NCBI RefSeq assembly: GCF_008247605.1
Contig: NZ_CP043420.1
Location: forward strand, 1,488,001-1,552,000
Length of the DNA stretch: 64,000 nucleotides
Reading direction: 5' to 3'
From: Kushneria phosphatilytica
Lineage (GTDB): Bacteria; Pseudomonadota; Gammaproteobacteria; Pseudomonadales; Halomonadaceae
The first letter of the stretch is position 1. Every line of letters starts with the position of its first letter. Below are positions 14,991-22,850 of the stretch, piece after piece. A model generated the notes under the pieces. That model was not told the origin of the DNA. It ran no database searches and saw only the letters and a list, made by a program, of their open reading frames with translations. A program made the translations under genes and the position numbers.

Positions 14991-15022
14991 AACATTTGTG
15001 TTGCTTTGGCAACACAAATGTT
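14991..15022. promoter_or_regulatory. 14-bp perfect inverted repeat at the hicA/endolysin divergence
   Basis: Perfect 14-base arms around TTTG, between hicA (start 14955, leftward) and the endolysin gene (start 15048, rightward). Likely the HicB operator or a hairpin in the late leader; no T-run follows, so it is not a simple terminator. Confidence 0.5.
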
Positions 15023-15047
15023 TGTTCCAAGTTCATCTGGAGGTCGC

Positions 15048-15551
15048 ATGCATACATCATCGCGCGGCCTCGATCTGATCGAGAATGCCGAGGGGCTGAG
15101 CCTGACCGCGTATCGCGACAGCGTGGGCGTCTGGACCATCGGCTATGGGCATACCCTGGGCGTCAGAGCCGGGCAGCAGATCACCGAAACACGGGCTATC
15201 GAGTTGCTGCGCAAAGACGTGAAGCGCTTCGAGTCCAAGGTTTCCCGGCTGGTAACGGTGGAGCTCAATCAAAATCAGTTCGATGCCCTGGTCTCATTTA
15301 CCTACAACCTCGGCTGCGGCTCCCTGAGAACGTCGACTCTGCTCGAGCACCTGAATGAAGGCGAATACGATCGCGCCGCCGCCGAGTTCGATCGTTGGGT
15401 CTACGCCGGTGGGCAGAAGCTAAGAGGCCTCATCAAGCGCCGGGCTGCCGAGCGCAAACTGTTCGAGACTCCCGTCGATCATGCAATGCCGCCGTGCTGG
15501 CTGTCTGAAGTCGCGTTTGTGAGCCGGGCGACGGAAGGGCAATACACATGA
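15048..15551 (+). CDS. endolysin, GH24 lysozyme/muramidase
   Basis: 167 residues. The T4-lysozyme-type triad is Glu15, Asp24 and Thr30 in ENAEGLSLTAYRDSVGVWT, followed by IGYGHT. QNQFDALVSFTYNLGCG is the second family block. No signal peptide in the chosen frame (ATG preceded by GGAGG); an upstream in-frame start at 15006 lacks a ribosome site. It cleaves peptidoglycan once the holin opens the membrane. Confidence 0.9.
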   Translation: MHTSSRGLDLIENAEGLSLTAYRDSVGVWTIGYGHTLGVRAGQQITETRAIELLRKDVKRFESKVSRLVTVELNQNQFDALVSFTYNLGCGSLRTSTLLEHLNEGEYDRAAAEFDRWVYAGGQKLRGLIKRRAAERKLFETPVDHAMPPCWLSEVAFVSRATEGQYT

Positions 15552-15829
15552 TTTCACTCTCCTATCTCATGGCGGCCGGCAATGTTGTGATCGCTGCCGG
15601 GCTGCTGTTGCAGGGCATGTTTTCCCTTAATCGCATCACTGATCCATGGGTGAAATTTGCCATCCATCTGGTCTTTGCGATGACAGCTGGCGTAGTGGCA
15701 TTTCGCGGCTGGGACATCGTGAGCGATCTGGCATTCGCTGATCGGGTCACCATCGGACGGCTACTCCTCAATGTGGGGATGCTCTGCCTCTGGATCATGA
15801 TCCGCCGGTACTCAAAGCGCGGAGGATAA
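15548..15829 (+). CDS. putative holin / small membrane protein
   Basis: 93 residues with about three hydrophobic segments (AAGNVVIAAGLLLQGMF, FAIHLVFAMTAGVVAF, IGRLLLNVGMLCLWIMI) and a basic end (RRYSKRGG). ATGA overlap with the endolysin gene supports a lysis role. Confidence 0.65.
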   Translation: MISLSYLMAAGNVVIAAGLLLQGMFSLNRITDPWVKFAIHLVFAMTAGVVAFRGWDIVSDLAFADRVTIGRLLLNVGMLCLWIMIRRYSKRGG

Positions 15830-15853
15830 GCGCCAACACAACCGGGGATCGAT

Positions 15854-16186
15854 ATGCCGGAACAACTCATCGACCTCTGGCTGGTGATGTATGCCTGGGC
15901 ATTGATGCCGGCGCAGAAGGCGGCGATCTGCGCGATGGCCATGTCAGCGCTTCGTGTCATGACATCCGGTGGTCTGCGCAAGCCGAGGCGCTGGGGCGAG
16001 ACGCTCATGGTCGGGCTGCTCGCATGGAACTCCCTGCCGGTAGTGACGCACTTCGGGTATGACCCGGACGCTGCTGCTTTCTTCTGTACCTTCCTCGGCT
16101 ATATCGGCGTCCATGGGTTCGAGGAGCGTGTCGATAAGCTGCTGGACAACGTGGCCGGCATTGCATCGGCATTGAGGCGCAAATGA
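15854..16186 (+). CDS. phage holin, superfamily III-like
   Basis: 110 residues with two or three membrane segments (AICAMAMSALRV, LMVGLLAWNSLPVV, AAAFFCTFLGYIGVHG) and GFEERVDKLLDNV at the end. This architecture recalls class II/III holins of lambdoid prophages. Lies between another candidate holin and the spanin gene. Confidence 0.68.
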   Translation: MPEQLIDLWLVMYAWALMPAQKAAICAMAMSALRVMTSGGLRKPRRWGETLMVGLLAWNSLPVVTHFGYDPDAAAFFCTFLGYIGVHGFEERVDKLLDNVAGIASALRRK

Positions 16187-16608
16187 TCGGATGGATCCGA
16201 AGAATTTCGCAGAACGGTCGCTCGCACCTGTTGGTCGCGGGAGTGGCTGCTGGCATCGCGGCATCGACACTGGTCAGCAATGGCGATCTACGTGATCGAC
16301 TGGATCAGGCGCAGGCGACGATCAGTCAGACGGATCAGGAGCTGCAGGCGCAACGCGCAGAGAGTGCTGTCGCGAACTATGGGCTTTGGTACGCGCTGAC
16401 TCAGGAGCAGAAAAAGGCAGGACGGTTCGAAGCACAGCGCAATGATCGGCAAGAGGCGCTCGACAAAGCGCGTAGTTATGTCGCTGGTCTCCGGGCGCAG
16501 GTGGCTCGGCTGCAGGAACGACTGAATCAGAAAGATGAACGCATTGAGCAGCTCGAGTCACGCACGTGGACCGGGCAGGTCAGGGCCAAGTCGGGAGACG
16601 GTAAATGA
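16183..16608 (+). CDS. Rz-like inner-membrane spanin
   Basis: 141 residues: one N-terminal membrane anchor (HLLVAGVAAGIAASTLVS) then a long coiled coil (about 35-130, LRDRLDQAQATISQTDQELQ and VARLQERLNQKDERIEQLES), as in i-spanins. I found no embedded lipoprotein (Rz1) frame with a usable lipobox in the last 200 bp. Overlaps both neighbours by 4 bases. Confidence 0.7.
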   Translation: MIGWIRRISQNGRSHLLVAGVAAGIAASTLVSNGDLRDRLDQAQATISQTDQELQAQRAESAVANYGLWYALTQEQKKAGRFEAQRNDRQEALDKARSYVAGLRAQVARLQERLNQKDERIEQLESRTWTGQVRAKSGDGK

Positions 16609-17063
16609 GCATCGTGACAAAGGCGCTCGGCGCCATCACTGGGCCGCTGTTCGACGTGATTGACCAGGCCGTCACCGACAAGGATGAAGCTGCCCGGCTC
16701 AAGCAGCAGATTCAGACTCGGCTGATCGACTCGCGCGATAAAGCACTCGACGCGCGTATGCAGGTCGTACTGGCTGAGGCCGGTGGTGAGTCATGGTTAC
16801 AGCGTAACTGGCGTCCGATCTTAATGATCACGATCGTCGCCATCGTGGCGAACAACTATCTTGTCGCGCCGTATCTCGGTGCGATGTTCGGCGTCGGGCT
16901 GACTCTGCCGCTACCTCAATCGCTATGGGATCTGATGACGCTCGGCGTCGGTGGTTATATCGCCGGGCAAACTGCCGAGCGGGGCATCAACAGCTGGCAG
17001 CAAGGGCAGGTGGCGAAGGAGCAGGCGAAGGCAGGTGTCTACCAGAACGTGAAATCGGAGTGA
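16605..17063 (+). CDS. 3TM holin-family protein (GTA/phage type)
   Basis: 152 residues. An amphipathic N-terminus (ITGPLFDVIDQAVTDKDEAARLKQQ), then WLQRNWRPILMITIVAIVANN, a second hydrophobic stretch and LMTLGVGGYIAGQTAERG. The NWRP motif and layout match the three-TM holin family known from gene-transfer agents and phages. It may be the working holin or a partner of the upstream ones. Confidence 0.7.
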   Translation: MSIVTKALGAITGPLFDVIDQAVTDKDEAARLKQQIQTRLIDSRDKALDARMQVVLAEAGGESWLQRNWRPILMITIVAIVANNYLVAPYLGAMFGVGLTLPLPQSLWDLMTLGVGGYIAGQTAERGINSWQQGQVAKEQAKAGVYQNVKSE

Positions 17064-17066
17064 GCC

Positions 17067-17288
17067 ATGGCTCTACGTATTCGCCCGGATGGCCGCATTC
17101 TCTGTGCTGCTATCCATTCCAAGCAGCCTGGTGATATTTATCTGAATGATGGCGACCACTACCGGTTATCAGTCGAGCTGAGGGCACTGGTTACCGAGCC
17201 ATGCGCTGCTCATATGCAACGTGGAGAATGGTGGTGGAAAAATCAGGTACCGGAAGGAGTAGCCATCGATAGCTTCTATCGGGAATGA
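17067..17288 (+). CDS. small phage protein, unknown function
   Basis: 73 residues, beta-rich (MALRIRPDGRILCAAIHSKQ, LYLND-like region), similar in feel to small phage proteins near lysis genes. ATG follows the holin stop after 3 bases and reuses GGAGTGAG as ribosome site. No family recognised. Confidence 0.6.
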   Translation: MALRIRPDGRILCAAIHSKQPGDIYLNDGDHYRLSVELRALVTEPCAAHMQRGEWWWKNQVPEGVAIDSFYRE

Positions 17289-17298
17289 TTTGGGTTGA

Positions 17299-17320
17299 TG
17301 CGGGCTGCACGCAGGCAGCC
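17299..17320. terminator. hairpin after the lysis cassette
   Basis: CGGGCTGC and GCAGCCCG separated by 6 bases, just after the last plus-strand lysis-region gene and facing the minus-strand gene at 17331..17480. No T-run, so strength is uncertain. Confidence 0.4.
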
Positions 17321-17330
17321 CGCGATGCTG

Positions 17331-17480
17331 TCAGCTGAGGCGCTGACAATGACTGCACTTCGGCTTGCCGCCAGTACCCGATTGCCGATTCCGAGCTTCG
17401 ATGTTGTTGCCTTCAGTGCACGAATTGTTGTCGTGGTGAACGCTGCTTTCCTTGGCATGGAACGGTTTGACCTTGGCCAT
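17331..17480 (-). CDS. conserved Cys-containing microprotein
   Basis: 49 residues: VHHDNNSCTEGNNIEARNR and GTGGKPKCSHCQRL, with Cys21 and a CxxC at 42-45. I recall short stand-alone proteins with this VxHDN..CTEGNNIE..GTGGK..C..C pattern in various bacteria; function unknown, a small zinc protein is likely. It opposes the phage late operon, so it is probably a lysogen-expressed accessory gene. Confidence 0.6.
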   Translation of the reverse strand: MAKVKPFHAKESSVHHDNNSCTEGNNIEARNRQSGTGGKPKCSHCQRLS

Positions 17481-17619
17481 ATTCTCGTTACCTAAGATTG
17501 AGTCACAGCACATGCTGCTCCTCAAATCTACTCACGAGGTATGATGAAACACTATTACAAAACATGTTCATTCAGCCGATACTTTAGTAGGTGTCGCATG
17601 CCGTCGATGTCTTCAGGTT

Positions 17620-17964
17620 CTACTCCTCCGGTACAGGCATTTCTCTATCGCGCATGCATTGCCGCCATGCTGAACCGGAATTACCACCATCCAGATACGT
17701 CGATTCGGCATACGGGATAAATCTGACGCGACTGCTTTTGCTATAGGAGGTGCCGGCCTGAATTATCCGTGCATCCTCAAGTGGCAGAGAGGTAAATGTC
17801 GTTCGACCTGGCTTCGTCTCGCTCATCAATTCTTGAGATTTCTGCATCACTGTCTTCGCACAGGCTTCGCCTGCATCAAAGACATTCTGAAGGCTTACCT
17901 CGTTAGCCTGCGCCGGCATCGAGGCTGTTGCAGTAATCAACATGCAAAGTGCTATACGTTTCAA
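17620..17964 (-). CDS. exported hypothetical protein
   Basis: 114 residues with a clear signal peptide (MKRIALCMLITATASMPAQANE, cleavage after AQA near 20). The mature part has Cys35 and Cys104, which could form a disulfide. The start is TTG with AAGGA 8 bases upstream; an ATG eight codons in would destroy the signal. Minus-strand accessory gene between lysis and packaging genes. Function unknown. Confidence 0.55.
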   Translation of the reverse strand: MKRIALCMLITATASMPAQANEVSLQNVFDAGEACAKTVMQKSQELMSETKPGRTTFTSLPLEDARIIQAGTSYSKSSRVRFIPYAESTYLDGGNSGSAWRQCMRDREMPVPEE

Positions 17965-18030
17965 AACTCGTCCTTAGCTTTTTGATGAAAGACTAATATC
18001 GCCACATCTCAGACTTCCTTGAGGGTCGAA

Positions 18031-18411
18031 ATGCCTTCGAAACCCCCGCGCCCCTGCCGCGCACCCGGTTGCGGTGCGAAGACTGCCGAGCCCAACGGCT
18101 ACTGCGAATCGCACGCACACATGGCCACTGGCTGGAATCAGCGCCGGCGCGGTCGGAGTGGGCGAGGTGGTCGGCCGTGGCGTCGCAAGCGTGAATCAGT
18201 TCTGCAGCGTGATCGCTATCTCTGCCAGCACTGCCTGCGCGCTGGCCGGGCAACACCAGCTACTGAGGTGGATCACATCACTGCTCTGGCCGAAGGCGGT
18301 CGCGACGATGAATCGAATCTCGAGGCGATCTGCTCGGCATGCCATCAGGTGAAGACGCAGGCCGAGTCGCAGCGTCACCGTGAGGGGGCGGGTCAAATCT
18401 CTGGGAGCTGA
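18031..18411 (+). CDS. HNH endonuclease next to terminase
   Basis: 126 residues. A basic N-terminus with an extra Cys/His cluster, then the HNH core: CQHC (65-68), VDHI (His82), SNLEAICSACH (Asn96, Cys101, Cys104, His105). HNH proteins beside terS/terL in HK97-like phages work with the terminase in cos cleavage and DNA packaging. GAGGG lies 5 bases before the ATG. Confidence 0.88.
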   Translation: MPSKPPRPCRAPGCGAKTAEPNGYCESHAHMATGWNQRRRGRSGRGGRPWRRKRESVLQRDRYLCQHCLRAGRATPATEVDHITALAEGGRDDESNLEAICSACHQVKTQAESQRHREGAGQISGS

Positions 18412-18490
18412 CGCCCCGGACACCGCCGCCTCAGTCATTTTTCTATACCCGCGAAATTGAAAATTCAGGTTGGCGCGAGGAGGCCCGCTG
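18412..18490 (+). other. HNH-terS intergenic segment, candidate cos region
   Basis: 79 bp with an AT-rich centre (TTTTTCTATACCC) between the HNH and small terminase genes. In HNH-containing HK97-like phages cos often lies in this neighbourhood; no symmetric nick site is obvious by eye. Confidence 0.25.
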
Positions 18491-18970
18491 ATGACACGTG
18501 GTCGCAAACCGAAGCCCAGCCATCTGAAGGCGGTCCAGGGTAACCCCGGCAAGCGTGCCGTGAACCAGGACGAGCCTCAGGCTGATTCGTTGACTGAAGC
18601 ACCCGAACCGCCGGATTGGCTGTCCGAGTTGGCCGACGAAGCCTGGCGAAAACTCGCCCCCTGGCTGGTCGGCGCGAAGATCCTGACTCATAGCGATCTG
18701 CACAACCTCGAAGCATTCTGCGCGGCATATGGACGATGGCGCGATGCCGAGCGCGAAATCGCCCGGGTCGGCCTGACTGTCGAAACCCCGCTGGGTGGCA
18801 TGGCCAAGAACCCGGCTTGCACCGTGGCCAATGAATCCCTGAAGCAAATGAACACCTACGGCAGCGCGCTGGGCCTGGATCCGGCGAGCCGGTCGCGTCT
18901 GGCCGTGCCCGGCGCGAAGGATGCGGCGAACCCATTCAAGGATGTGCTCCAAGGGGCGAAACGGAAATGA
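18491..18970 (+). CDS. terS: terminase small subunit (P27 family)
   Basis: 159 residues: MTRGRKPKPSHLKAVQGNPG and AVNQDEPQ..PPDWLSELADEAWRKLAPWL are P27-family hallmarks; the helical core follows. It recognises phage DNA and recruits the large subunit. GAGGAGG lies about 7 bases before the ATG; the frame's earlier start is not needed. Confidence 0.9.
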   Translation: MTRGRKPKPSHLKAVQGNPGKRAVNQDEPQADSLTEAPEPPDWLSELADEAWRKLAPWLVGAKILTHSDLHNLEAFCAAYGRWRDAEREIARVGLTVETPLGGMAKNPACTVANESLKQMNTYGSALGLDPASRSRLAVPGAKDAANPFKDVLQGAKRK

Positions 18971-18976
18971 TCACCT

Positions 18977-20701
18977 ATGGCCAGCTATCCGAACGTCAAC
19001 GCGGCGAACAAGTACGCGCGGGACGTAGTGGCTGGCCGCATCCTTGCGTGCAAGGAGGTGCGGCAGGCCTGTCAGCGACATCTTGACGACCTGACCGCGT
19101 CGAAGGCTCGGACCTTTCCCTATCGATTCGATCGTGACGCCGCCGAACGGGTCTGTGTTTTTATCCAGCTACTCCCGCACACAAAAGGCAAGTGGGCGCG
19201 CAGCCGGGAGCGAATCAAGCTGGAGCCCTGGCAGAAGTTCATCTTCTGCTGCATCTACGGCTGGCTGAAAAAGAAGACCGGCATGCGCCGGTTCGTGGAA
19301 GCTTACTGCGAGGTGCCGAGGAAATCAGGCAAGTCGGTTATCGCGGCTGGCGTCGGCAATTACATGTTTGCTGCCGATGGCGAGTATGGCGCTGAAGTCT
19401 ACTGCGGCGCCACGACAGAAAAGCAGGCATGGGAGGTTTTCCGGCCGGCGAAGATCATGCTGCAGAAGACGCCCGAGCTGGTGTCGATGGCCGGCATTGA
19501 GATCATGGCCAAGAACCTCTCGATTGCAGAGGACGGCAGCCGATTCGAGCCGGTGATCGGCGATCCGGGCGATGGTTCGTCACCGTCATGCGCTTTGGTC
19601 GATGAATTTCACGAACACGATACGCCAGCCCTGTACGAAACCATGCTGACCGGTATGGGCGCTCGTGAGCAGCCGCTGATGTTTATCATCACTACGGCGG
19701 GCTTCAATCTGGCTGGTCCCTGCTACGACAAGCGCCGGCAGGCGCAGCAGATGCTGGAGGGCTCGGTACCTAACGCAGAGCTCTTCGCCATCATTTTCAC
19801 AATCGATGATGGCGATGACTGGAAGGATCCGGCGGTACTGCGCAAGGCGAACCCCAATTTTGGTGTCTCGGTCGGTGAAGAGTTCCTGCTCAAGGCTCAA
19901 CAGGATGCTATTCGCTATCCATCCCGGCAGAACGGTTTCCTGACCAAGCATCTTAACGTCTGGGTATCGGCGCGCACGGCATGGCTGAATATGGCGTCCT
20001 GGCAGGCCGGTGGCGATAAAGAGCTGACGCTCGAGCAATTCGAGGGTCAGCCCTGCTGGGTCGGGCTCGATCTTGCATCGAAGACCGACATCGCAGCCAT
20101 TGCGCTGCTGTTCCGCGATGAGATCGAGGATGCGCAGGGCCGCGTCACAACGCGCTGGACGTCCTTCGTTCGCAGCTATTTGCCGGAGGGCGCTATCGAG
20201 CGGGCCAGCAATAACCGGGCTGCCTACGAGTCCTGGGTCAATTCCGGCGACCTGATTACTACCGATGGCGAAGAGCTCGACTTCGACGTGATCCGCGGCG
20301 ACCTGCTTGATCTGTCGTCGCGCTTCGAAATCCGCGAGATCGCATATGACCCGTGGAGAGCCACGCAGCTGGCGCATCAGCTGATGAAGGATGGGGCCGA
20401 AATCATCGAGTACCGCAACACGGTGCAGAACATGAGCCCGCCGATGCGTGAGATGGAAGCGGCGATCACCGGCAGCCGCTGGCGCCACCCGTGCGACCCG
20501 GTGCTGACGTGGATGGCATCGAATGTGGTGGCCAAGGAAGACGCGAAGGAAAACATCTACCCGCGCAAGGAGCGCCCCGAGAACAAGATCGATGGCATCG
20601 TCGCGATTCTCATGGCACTCGGCCGGGCGGTACACGAAGAGGGCGTCGAAAAGGCGGACCTCGATGGCTTTGTTGATAACCCGATCATGGTGGGCATCTG
20701 A
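18977..20701 (+). CDS. terL: terminase large subunit
   Basis: 574 residues. ATPase domain: PRKSGKS at about 114-120 (Walker A) and CALVDEFHEH (Walker B). C-terminal RNase H-like nuclease: WVGLDLASKTDIAA with the first metal Asp, plus later acidic residues. HK97/P27-associated Terminase_1 family; it translocates and cuts DNA at the portal. Its stop overlaps the portal start. Confidence 0.95.
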   Translation: MASYPNVNAANKYARDVVAGRILACKEVRQACQRHLDDLTASKARTFPYRFDRDAAERVCVFIQLLPHTKGKWARSRERIKLEPWQKFIFCCIYGWLKKKTGMRRFVEAYCEVPRKSGKSVIAAGVGNYMFAADGEYGAEVYCGATTEKQAWEVFRPAKIMLQKTPELVSMAGIEIMAKNLSIAEDGSRFEPVIGDPGDGSSPSCALVDEFHEHDTPALYETMLTGMGAREQPLMFIITTAGFNLAGPCYDKRRQAQQMLEGSVPNAELFAIIFTIDDGDDWKDPAVLRKANPNFGVSVGEEFLLKAQQDAIRYPSRQNGFLTKHLNVWVSARTAWLNMASWQAGGDKELTLEQFEGQPCWVGLDLASKTDIAAIALLFRDEIEDAQGRVTTRWTSFVRSYLPEGAIERASNNRAAYESWVNSGDLITTDGEELDFDVIRGDLLDLSSRFEIREIAYDPWRATQLAHQLMKDGAEIIEYRNTVQNMSPPMREMEAAITGSRWRHPCDPVLTWMASNVVAKEDAKENIYPRKERPENKIDGIVAILMALGRAVHEEGVEKADLDGFVDNPIMVGI

Positions 20702-21933
20702 TGGCGCGCAAAGAGAAACCGGGCCGCGTCAAATCGGCCCTACTGAACTGGCTGGGCGTACCGATCAGCCTGACCACCGGTGACTTCTGGACGGAATGGT
20801 CAGGGCAGTCGTCCAGCGGGCGCACTGTGACCGTCAATAACAGCATGCAGCTCTCGGCGGTCTGGGCATGTGTGCGATTGCTCTCAGAGACCATTTCGAC
20901 CCTTCCACTCAAACTCTACCAGCGTCGGCAGGACGGCTCCCGGGAGCTGGCAACCAAACACAACATCTACCCACTGATCTGTCGCCAGCCAAACATGGAG
21001 ATGACCCCGGCGAGGTTTATGCAGATGCTGGTGGCCAGCATCTGCCTCTGGGGGAATGCATTTGTCGAGAAGCGCCGCATCAACGGTCGCAAGATTGCCG
21101 GACTGGTGCCGCTACTGCCTCAGAATGTTGCAGTGAAGCGCCTGAAAAGCGGCAAGCTCGAATACCGGTACACCGATCCCCTGATCGGCAGTGAGCGAGT
21201 AATCGACGAGAAGGACATCATGCACATCCGCGGCTTCGGGCTCGACGGGGTGTGCGGCATGCTGCCGGTTAGCACCGGTCGCGATGTGTTTGGTGGTGCG
21301 CAGGCCGCCGAGGAAGCCGCGGCGAAGATCTTCGCCCAGGGCATGCAGGCATCCGGTGTTCTCTCCGCTGATTCCGGCCTGACAAAGGAGCAGCGCGATC
21401 GGCTCCAGGCCAACCTTGAGCGCTTCATGGGCTCGAAGAATGCCGGCAAGGTGATGGTCACCGAGGCCGGTATGAAATACCAGAACATCACCATGAACCC
21501 TGAAGCGGCGCAGATGCTGGAAACGCGCTCTTTCAGTGTCGAGGAAATCTGCCGCTGGTTCCGAGTTCCGCCGTTCATGGTCGGCCACATGGACAAACAG
21601 TCGTCCTGGGCGTCGAGCGTGGAGGGCATGAACATGCAGTTCCTGACCAACACGCTCCGCCCGATTCTGGTCAACATCGAGCAGGAGATGGCGCGCTGCC
21701 TGCTCGATAACGACGAGACCTTCTATTTCGAGTTCTCAGTTGAGGGTCTGCTACGAGCCGATAGCACCGGCCGCGCGAACTACTACAACACGCTGCTGCA
21801 AAACGGCGTGATGACCCGCAATGAAGTGCGCCGCCTGGAGAACCTGCCTCAGGTCGATGGCGGCGACATCCTCACGGTGCAGTCGAACATGACCCGCCTC
21901 GATCAGGTGGGTCAGGGCAACGACGCCACCTGA
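20701..21933 (+). CDS. portal protein (HK97 family)
   Basis: 410 residues: NNSMQLSAVWACVRLLSETI at the start and EEICRWFRVPPFMVGHMDKQ near 300 are diagnostic of HK97-type portals. It forms the dodecameric vertex for DNA entry and exit. ATGA overlap with terL. Confidence 0.94.
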   Translation: MARKEKPGRVKSALLNWLGVPISLTTGDFWTEWSGQSSSGRTVTVNNSMQLSAVWACVRLLSETISTLPLKLYQRRQDGSRELATKHNIYPLICRQPNMEMTPARFMQMLVASICLWGNAFVEKRRINGRKIAGLVPLLPQNVAVKRLKSGKLEYRYTDPLIGSERVIDEKDIMHIRGFGLDGVCGMLPVSTGRDVFGGAQAAEEAAAKIFAQGMQASGVLSADSGLTKEQRDRLQANLERFMGSKNAGKVMVTEAGMKYQNITMNPEAAQMLETRSFSVEEICRWFRVPPFMVGHMDKQSSWASSVEGMNMQFLTNTLRPILVNIEQEMARCLLDNDETFYFEFSVEGLLRADSTGRANYYNTLLQNGVMTRNEVRRLENLPQVDGGDILTVQSNMTRLDQVGQGNDAT

Positions 21934-21949
21934 CATCCGGAGTACCTCC

Positions 21950-22831
21950 ATGCCTCGATTCAATCTTCCGGCCGCGCCGGAGGCTCGCCCGCGTGCGGGT
22001 ATCCAGTGCGATCTGTCCCCGCGCGCGCTTGAAGCGTGGAACCCCGGTATTCGTGCCGCTGCCGGAGATAACGAGCCCCCCAATACGATCAGCATTTATG
22101 ACCCGATCGGTTTCGACTTCTTCGGGGACGGCGTTACCGCCAAGCGTATCGCCGGCGCGCTGCGCTCGATCGGTAACGAGGATGTTGAAGTAAATATCAA
22201 CAGCCCGGGCGGTGACGTGTTCGAAGGGCTGGCTATCTACAACCTGCTGCGCGAGCACAAGGGGCGGGTGACTGTGAATGTCATGGGGCTGGCTGCCAGC
22301 GCTGCCAGTTTCATTGCAATGGCGGGTGATGAAATCCGCATCGGTCGCGCGGCCTTCCTGATGGTTCACAACGGATGGGTAGTCACGATGGGCAACCGCC
22401 ATGATCTGCGAGAAATCGCGGACTGGCTGGAACCATTCGATGCAGCCATCGCCGACATCTATGCAGTGCGAACCGGGCTGCCAATTGATGACATCAAGTC
22501 CCAGCTGGATGCCGAGACATGGATCGGCGGCCGCGAGGCGGTCGACTCCGGCTGGGCTGACACCTTCCTCGAGTCTGATCGCATCGAGGAAGAGGGCGGC
22601 AACGCCCGCAACGACTACCGGATGGCGGCTCGCAAGATGGACATCGCCATGGCCAAGGCCGGCATCACCCGCAGCGAGCGCCGTTCCCTGATGCAGACCT
22701 ACAAGTCCGGCACGCCGAGCGCTGCCGACTCCGGTACGCCAAGCGCTACCGACACCGAGGCCGACATGGCCAGCGCCTATGAGGGCTTCGCCCAGGCATT
22801 CGCGCGTTTCCAGCACCCCCCATCTCAATAA
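21950..22831 (+). CDS. ClpP-like prohead protease
   Basis: 293 residues. The ClpP fold is seen in VNINSPGGDVFEGLAIYNLL and GLAASAASFIAMAGDEI, with probable catalytic Ser117 and His140 (LMVHNG). It cleaves the capsid N-terminal delta domain during head maturation. The C-terminal 60 residues carry a repeated SGTPSA linker and may act as scaffold. Confidence 0.92.
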   Translation: MPRFNLPAAPEARPRAGIQCDLSPRALEAWNPGIRAAAGDNEPPNTISIYDPIGFDFFGDGVTAKRIAGALRSIGNEDVEVNINSPGGDVFEGLAIYNLLREHKGRVTVNVMGLAASAASFIAMAGDEIRIGRAAFLMVHNGWVVTMGNRHDLREIADWLEPFDAAIADIYAVRTGLPIDDIKSQLDAETWIGGREAVDSGWADTFLESDRIEEEGGNARNDYRMAARKMDIAMAKAGITRSERRSLMQTYKSGTPSAADSGTPSATDTEADMASAYEGFAQAFARFQHPPSQ

Positions 22832-22850
22832 CGGCACCGGAGAAATACTC

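Noticed and set aside
19586..20635. 349-codon minus-strand frame opposite terL
   Set aside because: Mirror of the terminase coding sequence; GC-rich third-position bias makes such antisense frames common here.
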